DNA of 61,208 bases from Terriglobia bacterium (GCA_020073585.1 JAIQEV010000021.1:1-61208); one strand, 5' to 3'. Positions 41,523-50,970 are shown, numbered from the stretch's first letter. Notes: generated by a model not told the origin, from the sequence alone. Program-made: numbers and translations.

Positions 41523-42191
41523 CTACTTCGCGTGCCGGATCCGCTCCGCCAGCGCCCGCGCCCGCTGCCGCGCCACCTCGACGAACCGCGTGTCGTCCGC
41601 GATCTGCTCCAGCAACCCCAGCGCGCGCTGCGGCTCGGGCAGAAGATTGCGGTTCAAGTCCGTTTCAAACTGCAGCAGCGCGTCGTTCACTCCCAGCCGG
41701 TCGTACTTGCTCCGCCGCTCCAGCGTTGTCAGGTGCTCCTGCTGCCGCGCCAGCCCTTCGAAGATCTGCATCATCTCGTTGGCCGCCGCATTCAGCGTGT
41801 AGTTGAACTTCGTCTCGTGCGCTTCCGTTCCGCGCTCCCAGCGCAGCGTCTTCTCGCCCAGATTCGCGATCTTGCGGTGCACATCCAGGTCCAGGCCCTG
41901 AAAATTATTCAGTTCTCCCGCCAGCGCGAAGAGCTTTCCCCGCAGCGCCGCGCCCACCTCGAACGGCGCCGCGCCCGGCTCTTCGTCCAGTTGCCGGATC
42001 TCGAAGCTCGCGGCGTCGCCTTCCTCGCGCACGGTAATCTCGATAAACTCCGGCGAGCTGGATGGGAACACCCGCCGGTAGGTCAGCTTTGCTCCGGAAG
42101 GCGTGGCCGCGCCGCCAACGAGCAGCGGCGCGCAAAGCAGCGCCGCGAGGCAGCAGAGAAAAGCGCAGCGTGGGAGCGTGGGTTTCATCAT
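41523..42191 (-). CDS. Secreted protein of unknown function
   Basis: A 222-aa protein with a signal peptide (CAFLCCLAALLCAPLLVGGAA). The mature part contains a strand-rich first half (KLTYRRVFPSSSPEFIEITV) and a helical second half rich in Glu/Arg/Leu (ETDLNRNLLPEPQRALGLLEQIADD). I recognise no family. It ends the ruvC operon strand-wise: its ATG touches the ruvC stop codon (shared base 42191), so the two are probably co-translated. Co-occurrence with a Holliday junction resolvase does not indicate a DNA role, since the protein is exported. Confidence 0.7.
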   Translation of the reverse strand: MMKPTLPRCAFLCCLAALLCAPLLVGGAATPSGAKLTYRRVFPSSSPEFIEITVREEGDAASFEIRQLDEEPGAAPFEVGAALRGKLFALAGELNNFQGLDLDVHRKIANLGEKTLRWERGTEAHETKFNYTLNAAANEMMQIFEGLARQQEHLTTLERRSKYDRLGVNDALLQFETDLNRNLLPEPQRALGLLEQIADDTRFVEVARQRARALAERIRHAK

Positions 42192-42748
42192 CAGCAGGAG
42201 GTGCGCGCGGCGCGCGCAAGAACTCTTTCCGCCGTGGACGCTGCGGGCAGGCCGAATCGCCGCCGCGTCTGCTCGGCCTGCAAGTGGCAGAGCGCCACCG
42301 CCAGCGCGTCCGCCGCATCCGCTGGCTGCGGCGTCTCGCTCAGCGCCAGCAGCGCGCGCACCATCACCTGCATTTGCTCCTTGGACGCGTTGCCGTGACC
42401 CGCCACCGACGCCTTGATTTCCCGCGGCGAATAGCTGTGCACCGGCAGCCCGTGCTGCTCCGCCGCCAGCAGCACCACCCCGCGCACTTCCGCCAGCCGC
42501 AGCGCCGTCTTCATGTTCAGCGCCGCAAACACCGATTCCACCGCCACCACCTGCGGCCGGTACTCCGCAATCAGCCGCCCCAGCAGCGCATGCACTTCCG
42601 CCAGCGCCGCTCCCCCCGATTCCTCCTGCCGCTTCCGGGCCACGCGCAGCGCCCCGTAATGCAGCATCCGGCAGCTCCGCCCGTCGCTTTCCACGATGCC
42701 GTAGCCCGTGGGTCCCGCCGCCGCGGGGTCCAGTCCCAGCACGCGCAT
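42191..42748 (-). CDS. ruvC: Holliday junction resolvase RuvC
   Basis: A 185-aa endonuclease that cuts four-way DNA junctions with RuvAB. The catalytic acidic residues are placed as expected: Asp in LGLDPA (~6), Glu in VAVESVFAALN (~66) and the late DAADALAVALCH aspartates. ATG 42748 (MRVLGLDP) is preferred because the family starts immediately before the first strand and AAGGA lies seven bases upstream; ATG 42775 would add nine residues. It forms the usual yebC-ruvC neighbourhood, although 138 bp separate them; ruvA and ruvB are not in the window. Confidence 0.94.
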   Translation of the reverse strand: MRVLGLDPAAAGPTGYGIVESDGRSCRMLHYGALRVARKRQEESGGAALAEVHALLGRLIAEYRPQVVAVESVFAALNMKTALRLAEVRGVVLLAAEQHGLPVHSYSPREIKASVAGHGNASKEQMQVMVRALLALSETPQPADAADALAVALCHLQAEQTRRRFGLPAASTAERVLARAARTSC

Positions 42749-42886
42749 CACGCTTTCCTTCGCGGAAGCTTTCACGGGGGATAGTTTACTTCTTCGGGGA
42801 AACGCGAAACCACCTTTTCTTCGCGCCTTTTCCTTGCGCGGGGTACTCGGCGATTTCCTTCATTTTTGCTTAGCCCTGCGGGGTGC

Positions 42887-43642
42887 TCATCCGGCGCTGA
42901 CGGCGGCCTGAATCTCCGACTCGTCAATGTCGAAGTTGGCGTAGACGTGCTGCACGTCGTCGTGCTCTTCCAGGGCTTCCACCAGCCGCAGCATCTGCTG
43001 GGCCTGCGGCCCGGTGAGCTTGATGAAGTTCTGCGGCACCATCCCGATCTCCGCCGAGTCCGGCGTGATGCCTTCTTTGCTCAGGGCTTCCTTCACGGCG
43101 TCCAGCGCTTCCGGCGGCGTGGTGATGTACCAGGTCGAGCCGTCGTCCTTCAGGTCGTCGGCGCCCGCGTCCAGCACGATCCCCATCAGCTTGTCCTCGC
43201 TGGCCGCTTCCTTGGGCACCACGATTTCGCCCTTGCGGTGGAACTGCCAGCCCACCGCTCCGGCTTCGGCCATGTTCCCGCCGTTCTTGCTCATCAGGTG
43301 GCGCATCTCTCCGACGATGCGGTTGCGGTTCGTCGTCACCACCTGGATCAGCATGCCCACGCCGCCCGGCCCGTAGCCTTCGAACGTCGCTTCCTCATAC
43401 TGCTCGCCTTCCAGTTGCCCCGTGCCGCGCAGGATGGCGCGCTCGATGTTCTCGCTCGGCATGTTCTCGTTCTTGGCCGAGGCGATGGCCGTGCGCAAGC
43501 GCGGATTGGTGTTCGGATCGCCCCCGCCGGTCCGCGCCGCAATCGTGATTTCGCGGATGTACCGCGTGAACACGCGCCCGCGCTTCGCGTCGGTGGCCGC
43601 CTTCTTATGTTTAATGGTGGCCCATTTTGAATGCCCAGACAT
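42887..43642 (-). CDS. YebC/PmpR-family protein
   Basis: A 251-aa member of the YebC/PmpR/TACO1 family. It begins with the invariant MSGHSKWATIKHKKAATDAKRG and contains GGDPNTNPRLRTAI and YEGYGPGG-like sequence (EGYGPGGVGML). Members are described as DNA-binding regulators and, more recently, as translation factors relieving ribosome stalling at proline-rich stretches. The length and motifs are normal. It is upstream of ruvC on the same strand, a widely conserved order. Confidence 0.95.
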   Translation of the reverse strand: MSGHSKWATIKHKKAATDAKRGRVFTRYIREITIAARTGGGDPNTNPRLRTAIASAKNENMPSENIERAILRGTGQLEGEQYEEATFEGYGPGGVGMLIQVVTTNRNRIVGEMRHLMSKNGGNMAEAGAVGWQFHRKGEIVVPKEAASEDKLMGIVLDAGADDLKDDGSTWYITTPPEALDAVKEALSKEGITPDSAEIGMVPQNFIKLTGPQAQQMLRLVEALEEHDDVQHVYANFDIDESEIQAAVSAG

Positions 43643-43823
43643 GACACATCCTCTTTGTTTGGAGACGTTTCAGGTGCCCTGCGCCCGGACGCCCAAATTG
43701 GTTGGGGTGCTCTGGCCGTGCCAACCCGCCCCGCGGGTTCACGGCGTTCGTCTACCCATCGGCTCGCAAACCCCGGCGCAAACCAACCTAGTCTAGCACA
43801 GCGAAGAATGCGGAGAAACCGGG

Positions 43824-43829
43824 TATACT
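43824..43829 (+). promoter_or_regulatory. Possible -10 of the polysaccharide cluster
   Basis: TATACT, 14 bp before the first glycosyltransferase ATG (43844). The -35 is poor and there is no clear Shine-Dalgarno. Confidence 0.35.
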
Positions 43830-43843
43830 CCCTTGCATCAGCT

Positions 43844-45166
43844 ATGACTGCGACCCTCTCGCCGCCATCCGCCACGCCCTTGCACACCGCGCCCGCGCCG
43901 CGCCGCTACCGCGTCCTGGCCGTCGCCACCCATCCCGTCCAGTACGCAGCGCCGGTCGTCCGCGAAATGGCCCGCCATCCCCAACTGGACCTGCAGATGG
44001 CCTATTGCAGCCTGCAGGGAGCGCAAGCCGGCGTGGACCCCGAGTTTGGCGTCAATGTGCAGTGGGATATGCCCCTGCTCGAAGGCTATCCCTGGGTGCT
44101 GGTTCCCAACCGCTCCTGGCGCCCGGGCCTCGGCCGTTTCTTCGGCCTTTGCAACCCCGGCTTGTGGACGCTGCTGCGCCGCGGCTCGTTCGACGCCGTG
44201 ATTCTCTGGACCGGCTATGTCTGTGCCAGCTTTTGGATCGCCCTCCTGGCGGCGAAACTCCACGGTGTCGCGGTTTTGTTCGGCACCGACGCCACGACCA
44301 TCGAGCCCCGCAACGGCCGCCCCTGGAAGCGCGCCCTCAAAAAAATTGTTTGGCCGCGCCTGTTCCGCCTCGCCGATCAAGTGATTGTCCCCTCTTCCGG
44401 CGCGCGCGATCTCATGCATTCTCTCGGCATCCCTCAGGATCGCGTTACGCTTACGCCCTACTCCGTGGACAACGACTGGTGGATGCAGCAATCCGCGAAG
44501 GTTGACCGCCTGGCCGTCCGCGCCGCCTGGGGCGCCACGCCAGCCAATCCCGTCGTCCTCTTCTGCGCCAAGCTCCAGCCCTGGAAACGCCCTTCCGATC
44601 TTTTGCGCGCTTTTGCCGGGGCCGCGCTCGCCGATGTCATCCTCGTCTTCGCCGGAGAAGGGCCGCTGCGCGCGCAGCTCGAGGCCGAAACCGCCGCCCT
44701 CGGCCTTCGCGACCGCGTCCGCTTCCTCGGTTTCGTCAACCAGTCGCAGCTCCCCGCCATCTACACCGCCGCCGATATCATGGTTCTCCCCTCCGAGTAC
44801 GACGCGTTCGCTGTGGTCGTCAACGAAGCCATGTGCTGCGGCTGCCCGGTCATCACCAGCGACCGCGTCGGCGCCGCACGCGATCTTGTTCTCCCGGTTC
44901 GCCCCGAATTCGTCTATCCCTGCGGTGACGTGGACGCTCTCGCGCATCTCTTGAAAACGGCCTTGGCCGATCGCGCCAGTCTCGAACGTTTCGGCCGGGC
45001 AGCCCTCGCCCGCATGCGCACCTGGTCCCCCGCCCAGAACATCGCCGCCACCGTCGAAGCCGTCCAGCGCGCCGTCGCCCATGCCCGCCCGCCCGCGCCT
45101 CACTTGGTTTCCCTTCCTGCCCATACCGATGAGAAACGGAGCACTTCGCAGCAGCTCTCCAAATGA
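43844..45166 (+). CDS. Glycosyltransferase, GT-B fold (GT4-like)
   Basis: A 440-aa GT-B transferase. The N-terminal acceptor domain opens RYRVLAVATHPVQYAAPVVREM. The C-terminal donor domain has VVLFCAKLQPWKRPSDLLRAF, VFAGEGPLRAQLE and the GT4-type acidic pair region VLPSEYDAFAVVVNEAMCCGCPVI. It probably adds a sugar to a lipid-linked precursor in the cytoplasm. ATG 43844 is chosen because upstream codons overlap the divergent yebC leader and lack similarity. The stop overlaps the next gene (ATGA at 45163), so this is the first gene of the surface polysaccharide cluster. Confidence 0.9.
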   Translation: MTATLSPPSATPLHTAPAPRRYRVLAVATHPVQYAAPVVREMARHPQLDLQMAYCSLQGAQAGVDPEFGVNVQWDMPLLEGYPWVLVPNRSWRPGLGRFFGLCNPGLWTLLRRGSFDAVILWTGYVCASFWIALLAAKLHGVAVLFGTDATTIEPRNGRPWKRALKKIVWPRLFRLADQVIVPSSGARDLMHSLGIPQDRVTLTPYSVDNDWWMQQSAKVDRLAVRAAWGATPANPVVLFCAKLQPWKRPSDLLRAFAGAALADVILVFAGEGPLRAQLEAETAALGLRDRVRFLGFVNQSQLPAIYTAADIMVLPSEYDAFAVVVNEAMCCGCPVITSDRVGAARDLVLPVRPEFVYPCGDVDALAHLLKTALADRASLERFGRAALARMRTWSPAQNIAATVEAVQRAVAHARPPAPHLVSLPAHTDEKRSTSQQLSK

Positions 45167-46329
45167 ACCTGCTCGTCTATTCCCATTTTTTCGCCCCCAG
45201 CATCGGCGGCGTGGAAACCATCGTCCTCTCCCTCGCTCGCGGCCTCGCGGAATTGCGCGCGCCCGGCGGTGCCGCGGAATTTGACGTGACCCTCGTAACC
45301 CAGACCCCGGCAGGGAATTACGACGACGGCGCGCTCCCTTTTCTCGTCATCCGCCGCCCCGGTTTCCGGCAGCTCTGGCGTCTGCTCCGTGCCGCCGACG
45401 CCGTCCATCTCGCCGGGCCCGCCCTTCCCCCGCTCTTTCTCGGCCTCCTCGCGCGCAAGCCCGTAGTCCTCGAACATCACGGCTTTCAAACTATCTGCCC
45501 CAACGGCCAATTTTTCTTCGAACCAACGCAGGAGCCCTGCTCCGGCCACTTCATGGCCGGACGCCACGCCCAATGCCTCCGCTGCAATTCCGCCCAGGGC
45601 CCGCTGGCCGGCTCCAAGCTCTGGCTGCTCACCTTCCTCCGCCGCTTCCTCAGCAAGCGCGTCGCTGCCAATATCACCCCGGTGCAGTGGCTCGTGGGGC
45701 TTCTAGGCTTGCCGCGCGCGCAAGCCATTCCCCATGGCCTGGATACCTCCCGCGTTTTCCCCGAGCGCCAACCCCCGCCCGGCCCGCCCGTCATCGCCTT
45801 TCAGGGGCGCCTCGTCACTACCAAAGGCATCCGCGTTCTCTTCGAAGCCGCGCGCCTCCTGCAGCAGCAATCCCTTCCCTTCGCCCTGCACATCATCGGT
45901 GACGGCCCCGAACGCCCATCGCTCGAATCCCTCGCCAGGGCATGGCAGCTCACGCCGCGCGTGCGTTTTTTCGGCTCCCTGCCCGCCGCCGAGCTGGACG
46001 CCGTCCTGGCGCAGGCCACGGTCGTCATCGTGCCCTCCCTCGGCGGAGAAGTTTTCGGCCTGGTCGTCGCGGAAAACATGCTCCGCGGCCTGCCCGTGCT
46101 CGCTTCCGGCCTCGGCGCCTTCGTGGAAGTCCTCGGCGACGCCGGCCTCACCTTCCGCACCGGCGATGCCGCGGATCTCGCCCGCCGGCTCGCCGCTCTT
46201 CTCCGTAACGATGCGCACCTCGCGCGCCTTGGAGCCCTTGCCCGTCAGCGCGTGCTCGCTTTCTTCGGCATGAGCCGTATGATAGAAGCTCATGCTAGCG
46301 TGTACCGGAGAATCCGGGATGCGGCGTAA
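45163..46329 (+). CDS. Glycosyltransferase family 4-like
   Basis: A 388-aa GT4-like protein. SHFFAPSIGGVETIVLSLARGL is the typical glycine-rich N-terminus; the donor domain has VIAFQGRLVTTKGIRVLFEAA, HIIGDGPERPSLE and VPSLGGEVFGLVVAENMLRGLPVLAS (E-x7-E). A central cysteine-rich insert, CPNGQFFFEPTQEPCSG followed by CLRCNS, recalls the cysteine-rich stretch of some GT4 enzymes that transfer to polysaccharide chains. Translationally coupled to the preceding transferase. Confidence 0.92.
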   Translation: MNLLVYSHFFAPSIGGVETIVLSLARGLAELRAPGGAAEFDVTLVTQTPAGNYDDGALPFLVIRRPGFRQLWRLLRAADAVHLAGPALPPLFLGLLARKPVVLEHHGFQTICPNGQFFFEPTQEPCSGHFMAGRHAQCLRCNSAQGPLAGSKLWLLTFLRRFLSKRVAANITPVQWLVGLLGLPRAQAIPHGLDTSRVFPERQPPPGPPVIAFQGRLVTTKGIRVLFEAARLLQQQSLPFALHIIGDGPERPSLESLARAWQLTPRVRFFGSLPAAELDAVLAQATVVIVPSLGGEVFGLVVAENMLRGLPVLASGLGAFVEVLGDAGLTFRTGDAADLARRLAALLRNDAHLARLGALARQRVLAFFGMSRMIEAHASVYRRIRDAA

Positions 46330-46338
46330 ACTCGAATA

Positions 46339-47184
46339 ATGATGGAACGCGTCTTATCGCAGATTGCCGGAAAGATGCCTGCGGCTTTGCGCCGCGGACT
46401 GCTGGGCGGTCCCGACCGGCCCACGGGCCTGGCCACACTCATCCACGGGCTTTTGAACCGCCTGCCCGTCGAGCGCTTTCCCGTGCTTGCTTGCCAGGGT
46501 CCCTTGAAAGGCTTGCGCATGCGCGTGGACTGGACCACGCAGCGCAGCTTCGCCTACGGAACCTGGGAGCCCGCCGTAACGGAAGTCCTCCAGGCCCAGA
46601 TTCAGCCGGGAATGACCGCGTTGGATATCGGCGCTCATGTGGGCTTCTATAGCCTGCTTCTCGCGCGCCTCGTGGGCCCCCGGGGACGCGTCATTTCCTT
46701 CGAGCCGATGCCCGATAACTTTGCCCGGCTCGTCGAAAACCTCCGGCTCAATCAATTGCAGCAGGTCACTCCAGTGAATCTGGCCGTGCTCGCGCGCAGT
46801 GGAGAATTGGAGGCCAATGTCCCGGAGGGAGAGCCCTATTCCGGCAGCATCTCCCTCTATCAGGATTATGGGACACCGCGCATTCGTGTGCGCGCCACTT
46901 CCCTGGACGAATTCTTCGCGAACTCGGCGGAGCGTCTGGAGTTCATCAAGATGGACGTGGAAGGCGCCGAAGGAGAGGTGCTGCGTGGCGGAATCGAAAC
47001 CCTGCGGCGCTTTCGCCCGCGCTTCCTGATCGAGCTGCATCATTTTGACGGCGACGTTTCCGCGAATCCCGTTCCCGCTCTGCTCGAATCTCTGAACTAC
47101 GATGTGACTTGGCTCGAGCGCTGGAAGATGACCAGCCACATCCTGGCCGTCCCGCGGAACGCAAAGCCCCTCGCTGGAGAATGA
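46339..47184 (+). CDS. FkbM-family methyltransferase
   Basis: A 281-aa SAM-dependent methyltransferase of the FkbM family: MTALDIGAHVGFYSLLLARLVG is the SAM-binding motif I (~93-112), GRVISFEPMPDNFARL follows, and FIKMDVEGAEGEVLRGG (~197-213) is the family hallmark. In sugar clusters such enzymes O-methylate exopolysaccharide or O-antigen sugars. It begins nine bases after the previous gene. A 17-bp stretch of its 3' end (TGACTTGGCTCGAGCGC, 47105-47121) recurs at 47182-47198, spanning the stop codon. Confidence 0.92.
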   Translation: MMERVLSQIAGKMPAALRRGLLGGPDRPTGLATLIHGLLNRLPVERFPVLACQGPLKGLRMRVDWTTQRSFAYGTWEPAVTEVLQAQIQPGMTALDIGAHVGFYSLLLARLVGPRGRVISFEPMPDNFARLVENLRLNQLQQVTPVNLAVLARSGELEANVPEGEPYSGSISLYQDYGTPRIRVRATSLDEFFANSAERLEFIKMDVEGAEGEVLRGGIETLRRFRPRFLIELHHFDGDVSANPVPALLESLNYDVTWLERWKMTSHILAVPRNAKPLAGE

Positions 47185-47198
47185 CTTGGCTCGAGCGC
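47105..47198 (+). repeat. 17-bp direct repeat at the fkbM 3' end
   Basis: TGACTTGGCTCGAGCGC occurs exactly at 47105-47121 (coding) and 47182-47198 (overlapping the stop codon and running into the spacer), 77 bp apart. Confidence 0.85.
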
Positions 47199-47223
47199 AC
47201 ATCTTGACCGGTCAGGCGCGGAC

Positions 47224-48816
47224 ATGAGGATAGGATCCGGCGCGGGTGCGGGCGTGTTCAGCTCTTCGCAGGCGATCGCCATTCCCATTGTTCTTTTTGG
47301 TCTCCTTCTCGGCTACGTTGCGGTCAACTCCATTCTCCGCGGCGACTTCAGTCAATTTGTCTTCGTGGTGCTGGCCTTTGCCGCCTTGCTCGTGGTTCTG
47401 GCCATCGTCAGAAACTGGAGAAACGGTCTCTACATCTTTCTGGGCTGGCTGCTGTTTGAAGACCTGCTCCGCAAATACCTCGGCAACAACATGGCCATCT
47501 ACTTCGGCAAGGATTTCCTGGTCGCCTTGGTCTATCTGTCGTTTCTGGCGGCCGTGCGCCGCAAGGAAGTCCAGGTTTTCCGCTTTCCCTTCTTTCGTCC
47601 GCTCTCCCTTTTCATCTGGTTCGGCGTCCTGCAGGTCTTCAACTTCGCCTCCGGAAGCGTGGTCTTCGGTCTGCTTGGACTGAAGCTGTACTTCTATTAC
47701 GTGCCCCTGCTCTTCGTCGGCTATGCCCTTTTCGAATCGGAAGCGGATCTCCGCCGCTTCTTTTCCTTCAACGCTCTGCTTGTCCTTGCGATTGGCGGCC
47801 TGGGCATCGTCCAGGCCATTGTGGGGCCCTCCTTTCTAAACCCCGCGGAACTCCAGGAGGATATTCGTGGGTTGAGCACTCTTTATCGAGAGGCTCCGCT
47901 CTCGGGGGCCATCGCCTACCGCCCCAATTCGATCTTTGTCAGCACCGGCCGCTTTGCCAACTACATGATCCTTTCCGCCCTGATCGGATTCGGCTTCGCG
48001 GGGTATCTACTGCTGCGCCATCGCCGGGGACGCACACTGGCGTTTGCTGGCCTGGCCATGGCCACTGCCGCCGCCATCATGACCACCTCCCGCGGCGCCT
48101 TCCTCTGGACCTTGGGCAGCCTTTTTCTCGGTGCTATAGCCTTCCTCTGGGGCGCCCCCTGGCGCCAGGGTGAGGTGATCCGCACTCTCCGCGCCCTTCA
48201 GAGAGCTGTGCTCTTCCTGGGTCTGGCCATTGCCGTACTCCTGTTCACTTACCCGGAGGCGCTGCTCTCCCGCCTCGCCGTCTATTCCGAGACTCTTTCA
48301 CCATCGAGTTCCGCCAGCGAGTTGACGCACCGCGCCTGGTATTACCCTCTGCGCAATTTCCTCATGGCCTTTGACCACCCCCGCTGGCCCTACGGCTACG
48401 GCATCGGCAGTAACTCCCTCGGCATTCAATACATCAGCCGCATCTTGCACATCCCTCCCCTGGGTGTCGGCGTGGAGAGCGGTTATGGCAACATCGTTGT
48501 CGAGCTGGGCATTGGGGGCCTCATCCTCTGGCTGGTCTGGACCACCGCACTCGTCTTCTCCGCCTGGAGCGTAGTACGCAAGCTCCGCGGCTCCCCCTGG
48601 TTTCCCCTGGCTTTCATGATCTTCTGGTACGCGTTTCTCTTGCTGTTTCCCATCACCTTTGCCAGTTTCGTGGCCTACCAGGATTTCGTCCTGAACGCCT
48701 ATCTCTGGCTCCTCGTTGGCATCCTCTTCCGCTTGCCGCAGATGGCCCAGGCCGCGCAGATGCAAGCCGCGGCCGTTGCATCCGTCGTGCAGCCCGCTCG
48801 CCGCTGGAGATTTTAG
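47224..48816 (+). CDS. O-antigen polymerase/ligase-like membrane protein
   Basis: A 530-aa protein with 10-12 predicted helices and a long periplasmic loop (~340-420) containing LTHRAWYYPLRNFLMAF and YGYGIGSNSLGIQ, then VESGYGNIVVELGIGGLILWLVW. That layout and the late VE.G..N...ELG pattern fit the Wzy/WaaL family that polymerises or ligates polysaccharides on the periplasmic face. Which of the two cannot be told. It lies between the methyltransferase and the third glycosyltransferase. No flippase (Wzx) is in the window. Confidence 0.8.
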   Translation: MRIGSGAGAGVFSSSQAIAIPIVLFGLLLGYVAVNSILRGDFSQFVFVVLAFAALLVVLAIVRNWRNGLYIFLGWLLFEDLLRKYLGNNMAIYFGKDFLVALVYLSFLAAVRRKEVQVFRFPFFRPLSLFIWFGVLQVFNFASGSVVFGLLGLKLYFYYVPLLFVGYALFESEADLRRFFSFNALLVLAIGGLGIVQAIVGPSFLNPAELQEDIRGLSTLYREAPLSGAIAYRPNSIFVSTGRFANYMILSALIGFGFAGYLLLRHRRGRTLAFAGLAMATAAAIMTTSRGAFLWTLGSLFLGAIAFLWGAPWRQGEVIRTLRALQRAVLFLGLAIAVLLFTYPEALLSRLAVYSETLSPSSSASELTHRAWYYPLRNFLMAFDHPRWPYGYGIGSNSLGIQYISRILHIPPLGVGVESGYGNIVVELGIGGLILWLVWTTALVFSAWSVVRKLRGSPWFPLAFMIFWYAFLLLFPITFASFVAYQDFVLNAYLWLLVGILFRLPQMAQAAQMQAAAVASVVQPARRWRF

Positions 48817-48817
48817 C

Positions 48818-50059
48818 GTGCGCCTCGCTGTCGTCTCGCCTTTCCTCGACCGCCGCTACGGTACCGAGCGCTGCATCGTGGAACAGATCGAGCGGCTTGC
48901 CAAGCAACCGGGCTGGGAGATTCACCTCTATTCCCAGCACGTCGAGCAGGTCGCAGGCGTGTGCCTGGACTCTTCCCCGGATGCCTGCTCTCCATCCGGT
49001 GCTCGGATCATCTGGCACAGGATTCCGGATCTCCCCGGGCCGCACCTTCTGCGCTACCTCTGGTGGTTTGCCGCGAATCACTTTTACCGATGGCGCGACC
49101 GGCGCTCTGAAAGGGTCCGCCCCGATCTGGTCTACTCTCCTGGAATCAATTGCGCCGATGCGGACGTTATCGCCGTGCACATTGTATTTCGCGAATTCTA
49201 TCGCCAGGTGCGCGGCGAACTTCGCCTGCGCAAGCTTCCTTTGCGAAGCTGGCCCCTGACGCTCCATCGGAAACTCTACTATCTGCTGATCATGGGCCTG
49301 GAGGGATGGATCTACCGCAATTCCCGGATTCGGCTGGCTGCCGTATCGCATCTGGCCGCGCGCCAATTGGCGAAGCACTTTCAGCGCGGCGACGTCGCGG
49401 TCATTCCGAATGCCGTTGATGCGGGAAAATTCCACCCACTTGCTTGCGAGCAGGCACGCTCCTCTGCGCGGAATCGCCTGGGTTTAGAGACCGCTGACTT
49501 TGTTCTTCTGCTCATCGGTAATGACTGGAAGAAGAAGGGGCTGGACGTGCTGCTGCAGGCGCTGGCCCTATGCCGCAACCTGCCCTTGCGGCTTCTGGTA
49601 GTGGGCAAAGATGACCGTCGCGGCTATGAGGAATTCCTCAGGCAGCTTGGTCTGGCAGAAAGGGTGCGCTTCCTGGAGCCTTCACCGGACGTCGTGCAGT
49701 TCTACGCCGCCGCGGATGCCTACGTTGGGCCGTCGCGCGAGGATGCCTATGGCCTGCCCATTCTTGAAGCCATGGCCTGCGGCCTGCCGGTGATCGCAAG
49801 CGCGCGCGCCGGTGCGAGCGAGATTATCGCGGATGGAAAAAATGGTCTCATTCTCCGTAATCCGGAGGATTCCCGGGAACTCGCGGAGCATCTCCGGCGC
49901 CTGGCCTCGGACAAGAACCTGTGCGCGCGGCTGGGAGAAGCCGCAGCGGCCACGGCGCGCGAACACACCTGGGACCGCAATGCTGCCGAAACTTGGGAGT
50001 TTCTGCGGAAAGCGGCGGAGCGAAAGAAGAGCGCTGGGCAGGGAAAAGACTGCGCTTAG
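48818..50059 (+). CDS. Glycosyltransferase family 4-like
   Basis: A 413-aa GT4-like protein. The N-terminus RLAVVSPFLDRRYGTERCIVEQI is the acceptor-domain start. The donor domain has LLLIGNDWKKKGLDVLLQAL, LLVVGKDDRRGYEEFL and VGPSREDAYGLPILEAMACGLPVIAS (E-x7-E). GTG 48818 is chosen because GGAGA lies seven bases upstream and the preceding gene ends at 48816; a longer frame from 48716 would lie inside that gene. Its stop overlaps the convergent gene's stop by four bases. Confidence 0.9.
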   Translation: MRLAVVSPFLDRRYGTERCIVEQIERLAKQPGWEIHLYSQHVEQVAGVCLDSSPDACSPSGARIIWHRIPDLPGPHLLRYLWWFAANHFYRWRDRRSERVRPDLVYSPGINCADADVIAVHIVFREFYRQVRGELRLRKLPLRSWPLTLHRKLYYLLIMGLEGWIYRNSRIRLAAVSHLAARQLAKHFQRGDVAVIPNAVDAGKFHPLACEQARSSARNRLGLETADFVLLLIGNDWKKKGLDVLLQALALCRNLPLRLLVVGKDDRRGYEEFLRQLGLAERVRFLEPSPDVVQFYAAADAYVGPSREDAYGLPILEAMACGLPVIASARAGASEIIADGKNGLILRNPEDSRELAEHLRRLASDKNLCARLGEAAAATAREHTWDRNAAETWEFLRKAAERKKSAGQGKDCA

Positions 50060-50970
50060 CGCCGGGCTTCGTGCGTCTGGGGGTTGCCGCTGTGCTCCTT
50101 CACCGCTTTGCGCGTGGCCTGCAGCGTGAAGGTCAGCGATTCGCGCGGAATGCTGGTGATAAACGGTCCGATCAGCCAGCCCAGCCCAGCCGGGATGTCT
50201 CGCGTGAGCGACGCCGCCTCGCTCTGCACGTACACCCCGCCGTCGCGCTCCTCCATCCGCCACCACGTCTCCATCTTCCACAGGAAGCCGTCGTCGTTCC
50301 CCGCGGGTTTTTCCCGCTCGTTGTTCTGCCCCGCGTCGTCCACCTGCGCGATGCGGATCGCCGAGCTCCGGCTGTGCGCCCGCCCCGCCGCATCCCGGTA
50401 ATACTGCACGTCGTGCTCCGTGTTCAGCACTACGGTGATCACCTGGTGCCGCCGGAAGCGCAGAAACACCCGGAAATGATCGCCGTCCCGCGCTTCCACC
50501 CGCGAGCGCTCTACCTCCGGCGCGTAGTAGCTCGCGTGATGATCGTAATCCTGCAGCACCTCGAGCACTCCGTTCAGCGTCGCACCCGGAATGAACACCA
50601 GCCCCACCCAGTGATGGATTATCCCTCCGGGACACGCGATCTTCCGCCCCGCTTCCCGCGTCTCCAGCCGCTGCATCTCCATCCCGCCTCGTCGCAGCTC
50701 CGCGTAAGCTTCCGCGCGTTCCGCCTCCGCCAGGTCGTCCACCCACAGCCACGGCGCGTCCTTGCGCTGCTCTTCCTCGTTCCGCGCTTCCGTCAACTGC
50801 ACGTAGCGCGCGAACGCCGCGGCCGTCTCGGCGCGCGGCCGCTGCGCCTGCGCCGCCGCGGCTCCCCCCGCCGCTCCGCAGAGCAGTAGCGCCAGCAGGA
50901 CGTAACTCCCCAGGCTGCCCCTGCCGCGTGCGGGCAGCAGGTGGCGTCCAGGCGTGTCATTCACTCCCAA
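50056..50970 (-). CDS. START/SRPBCC-like exported protein
   Basis: A 304-aa protein with an N-terminal hydrophobic segment (SYVLLALLLCGAAGGAAAA, signal or anchor). The body begins with a helical region rich in charged residues, then WVGLVFIPGATLNGVLEVLQDYDHH, VFLRFRRHQVITVVLNTEHDV and a closing IGPFITSIPRESLTFTLQATRKAV. This resembles a START/polyketide-cyclase barrel with its long C-terminal helix, a lipid- or ligand-binding fold. The assignment is by pattern. Function unknown. It is isolated, convergent to the polysaccharide cluster. Confidence 0.65.
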   Translation of the reverse strand: MGVNDTPGRHLLPARGRGSLGSYVLLALLLCGAAGGAAAAQAQRPRAETAAAFARYVQLTEARNEEEQRKDAPWLWVDDLAEAERAEAYAELRRGGMEMQRLETREAGRKIACPGGIIHHWVGLVFIPGATLNGVLEVLQDYDHHASYYAPEVERSRVEARDGDHFRVFLRFRRHQVITVVLNTEHDVQYYRDAAGRAHSRSSAIRIAQVDDAGQNNEREKPAGNDDGFLWKMETWWRMEERDGGVYVQSEAASLTRDIPAGLGWLIGPFITSIPRESLTFTLQATRKAVKEHSGNPQTHEARR

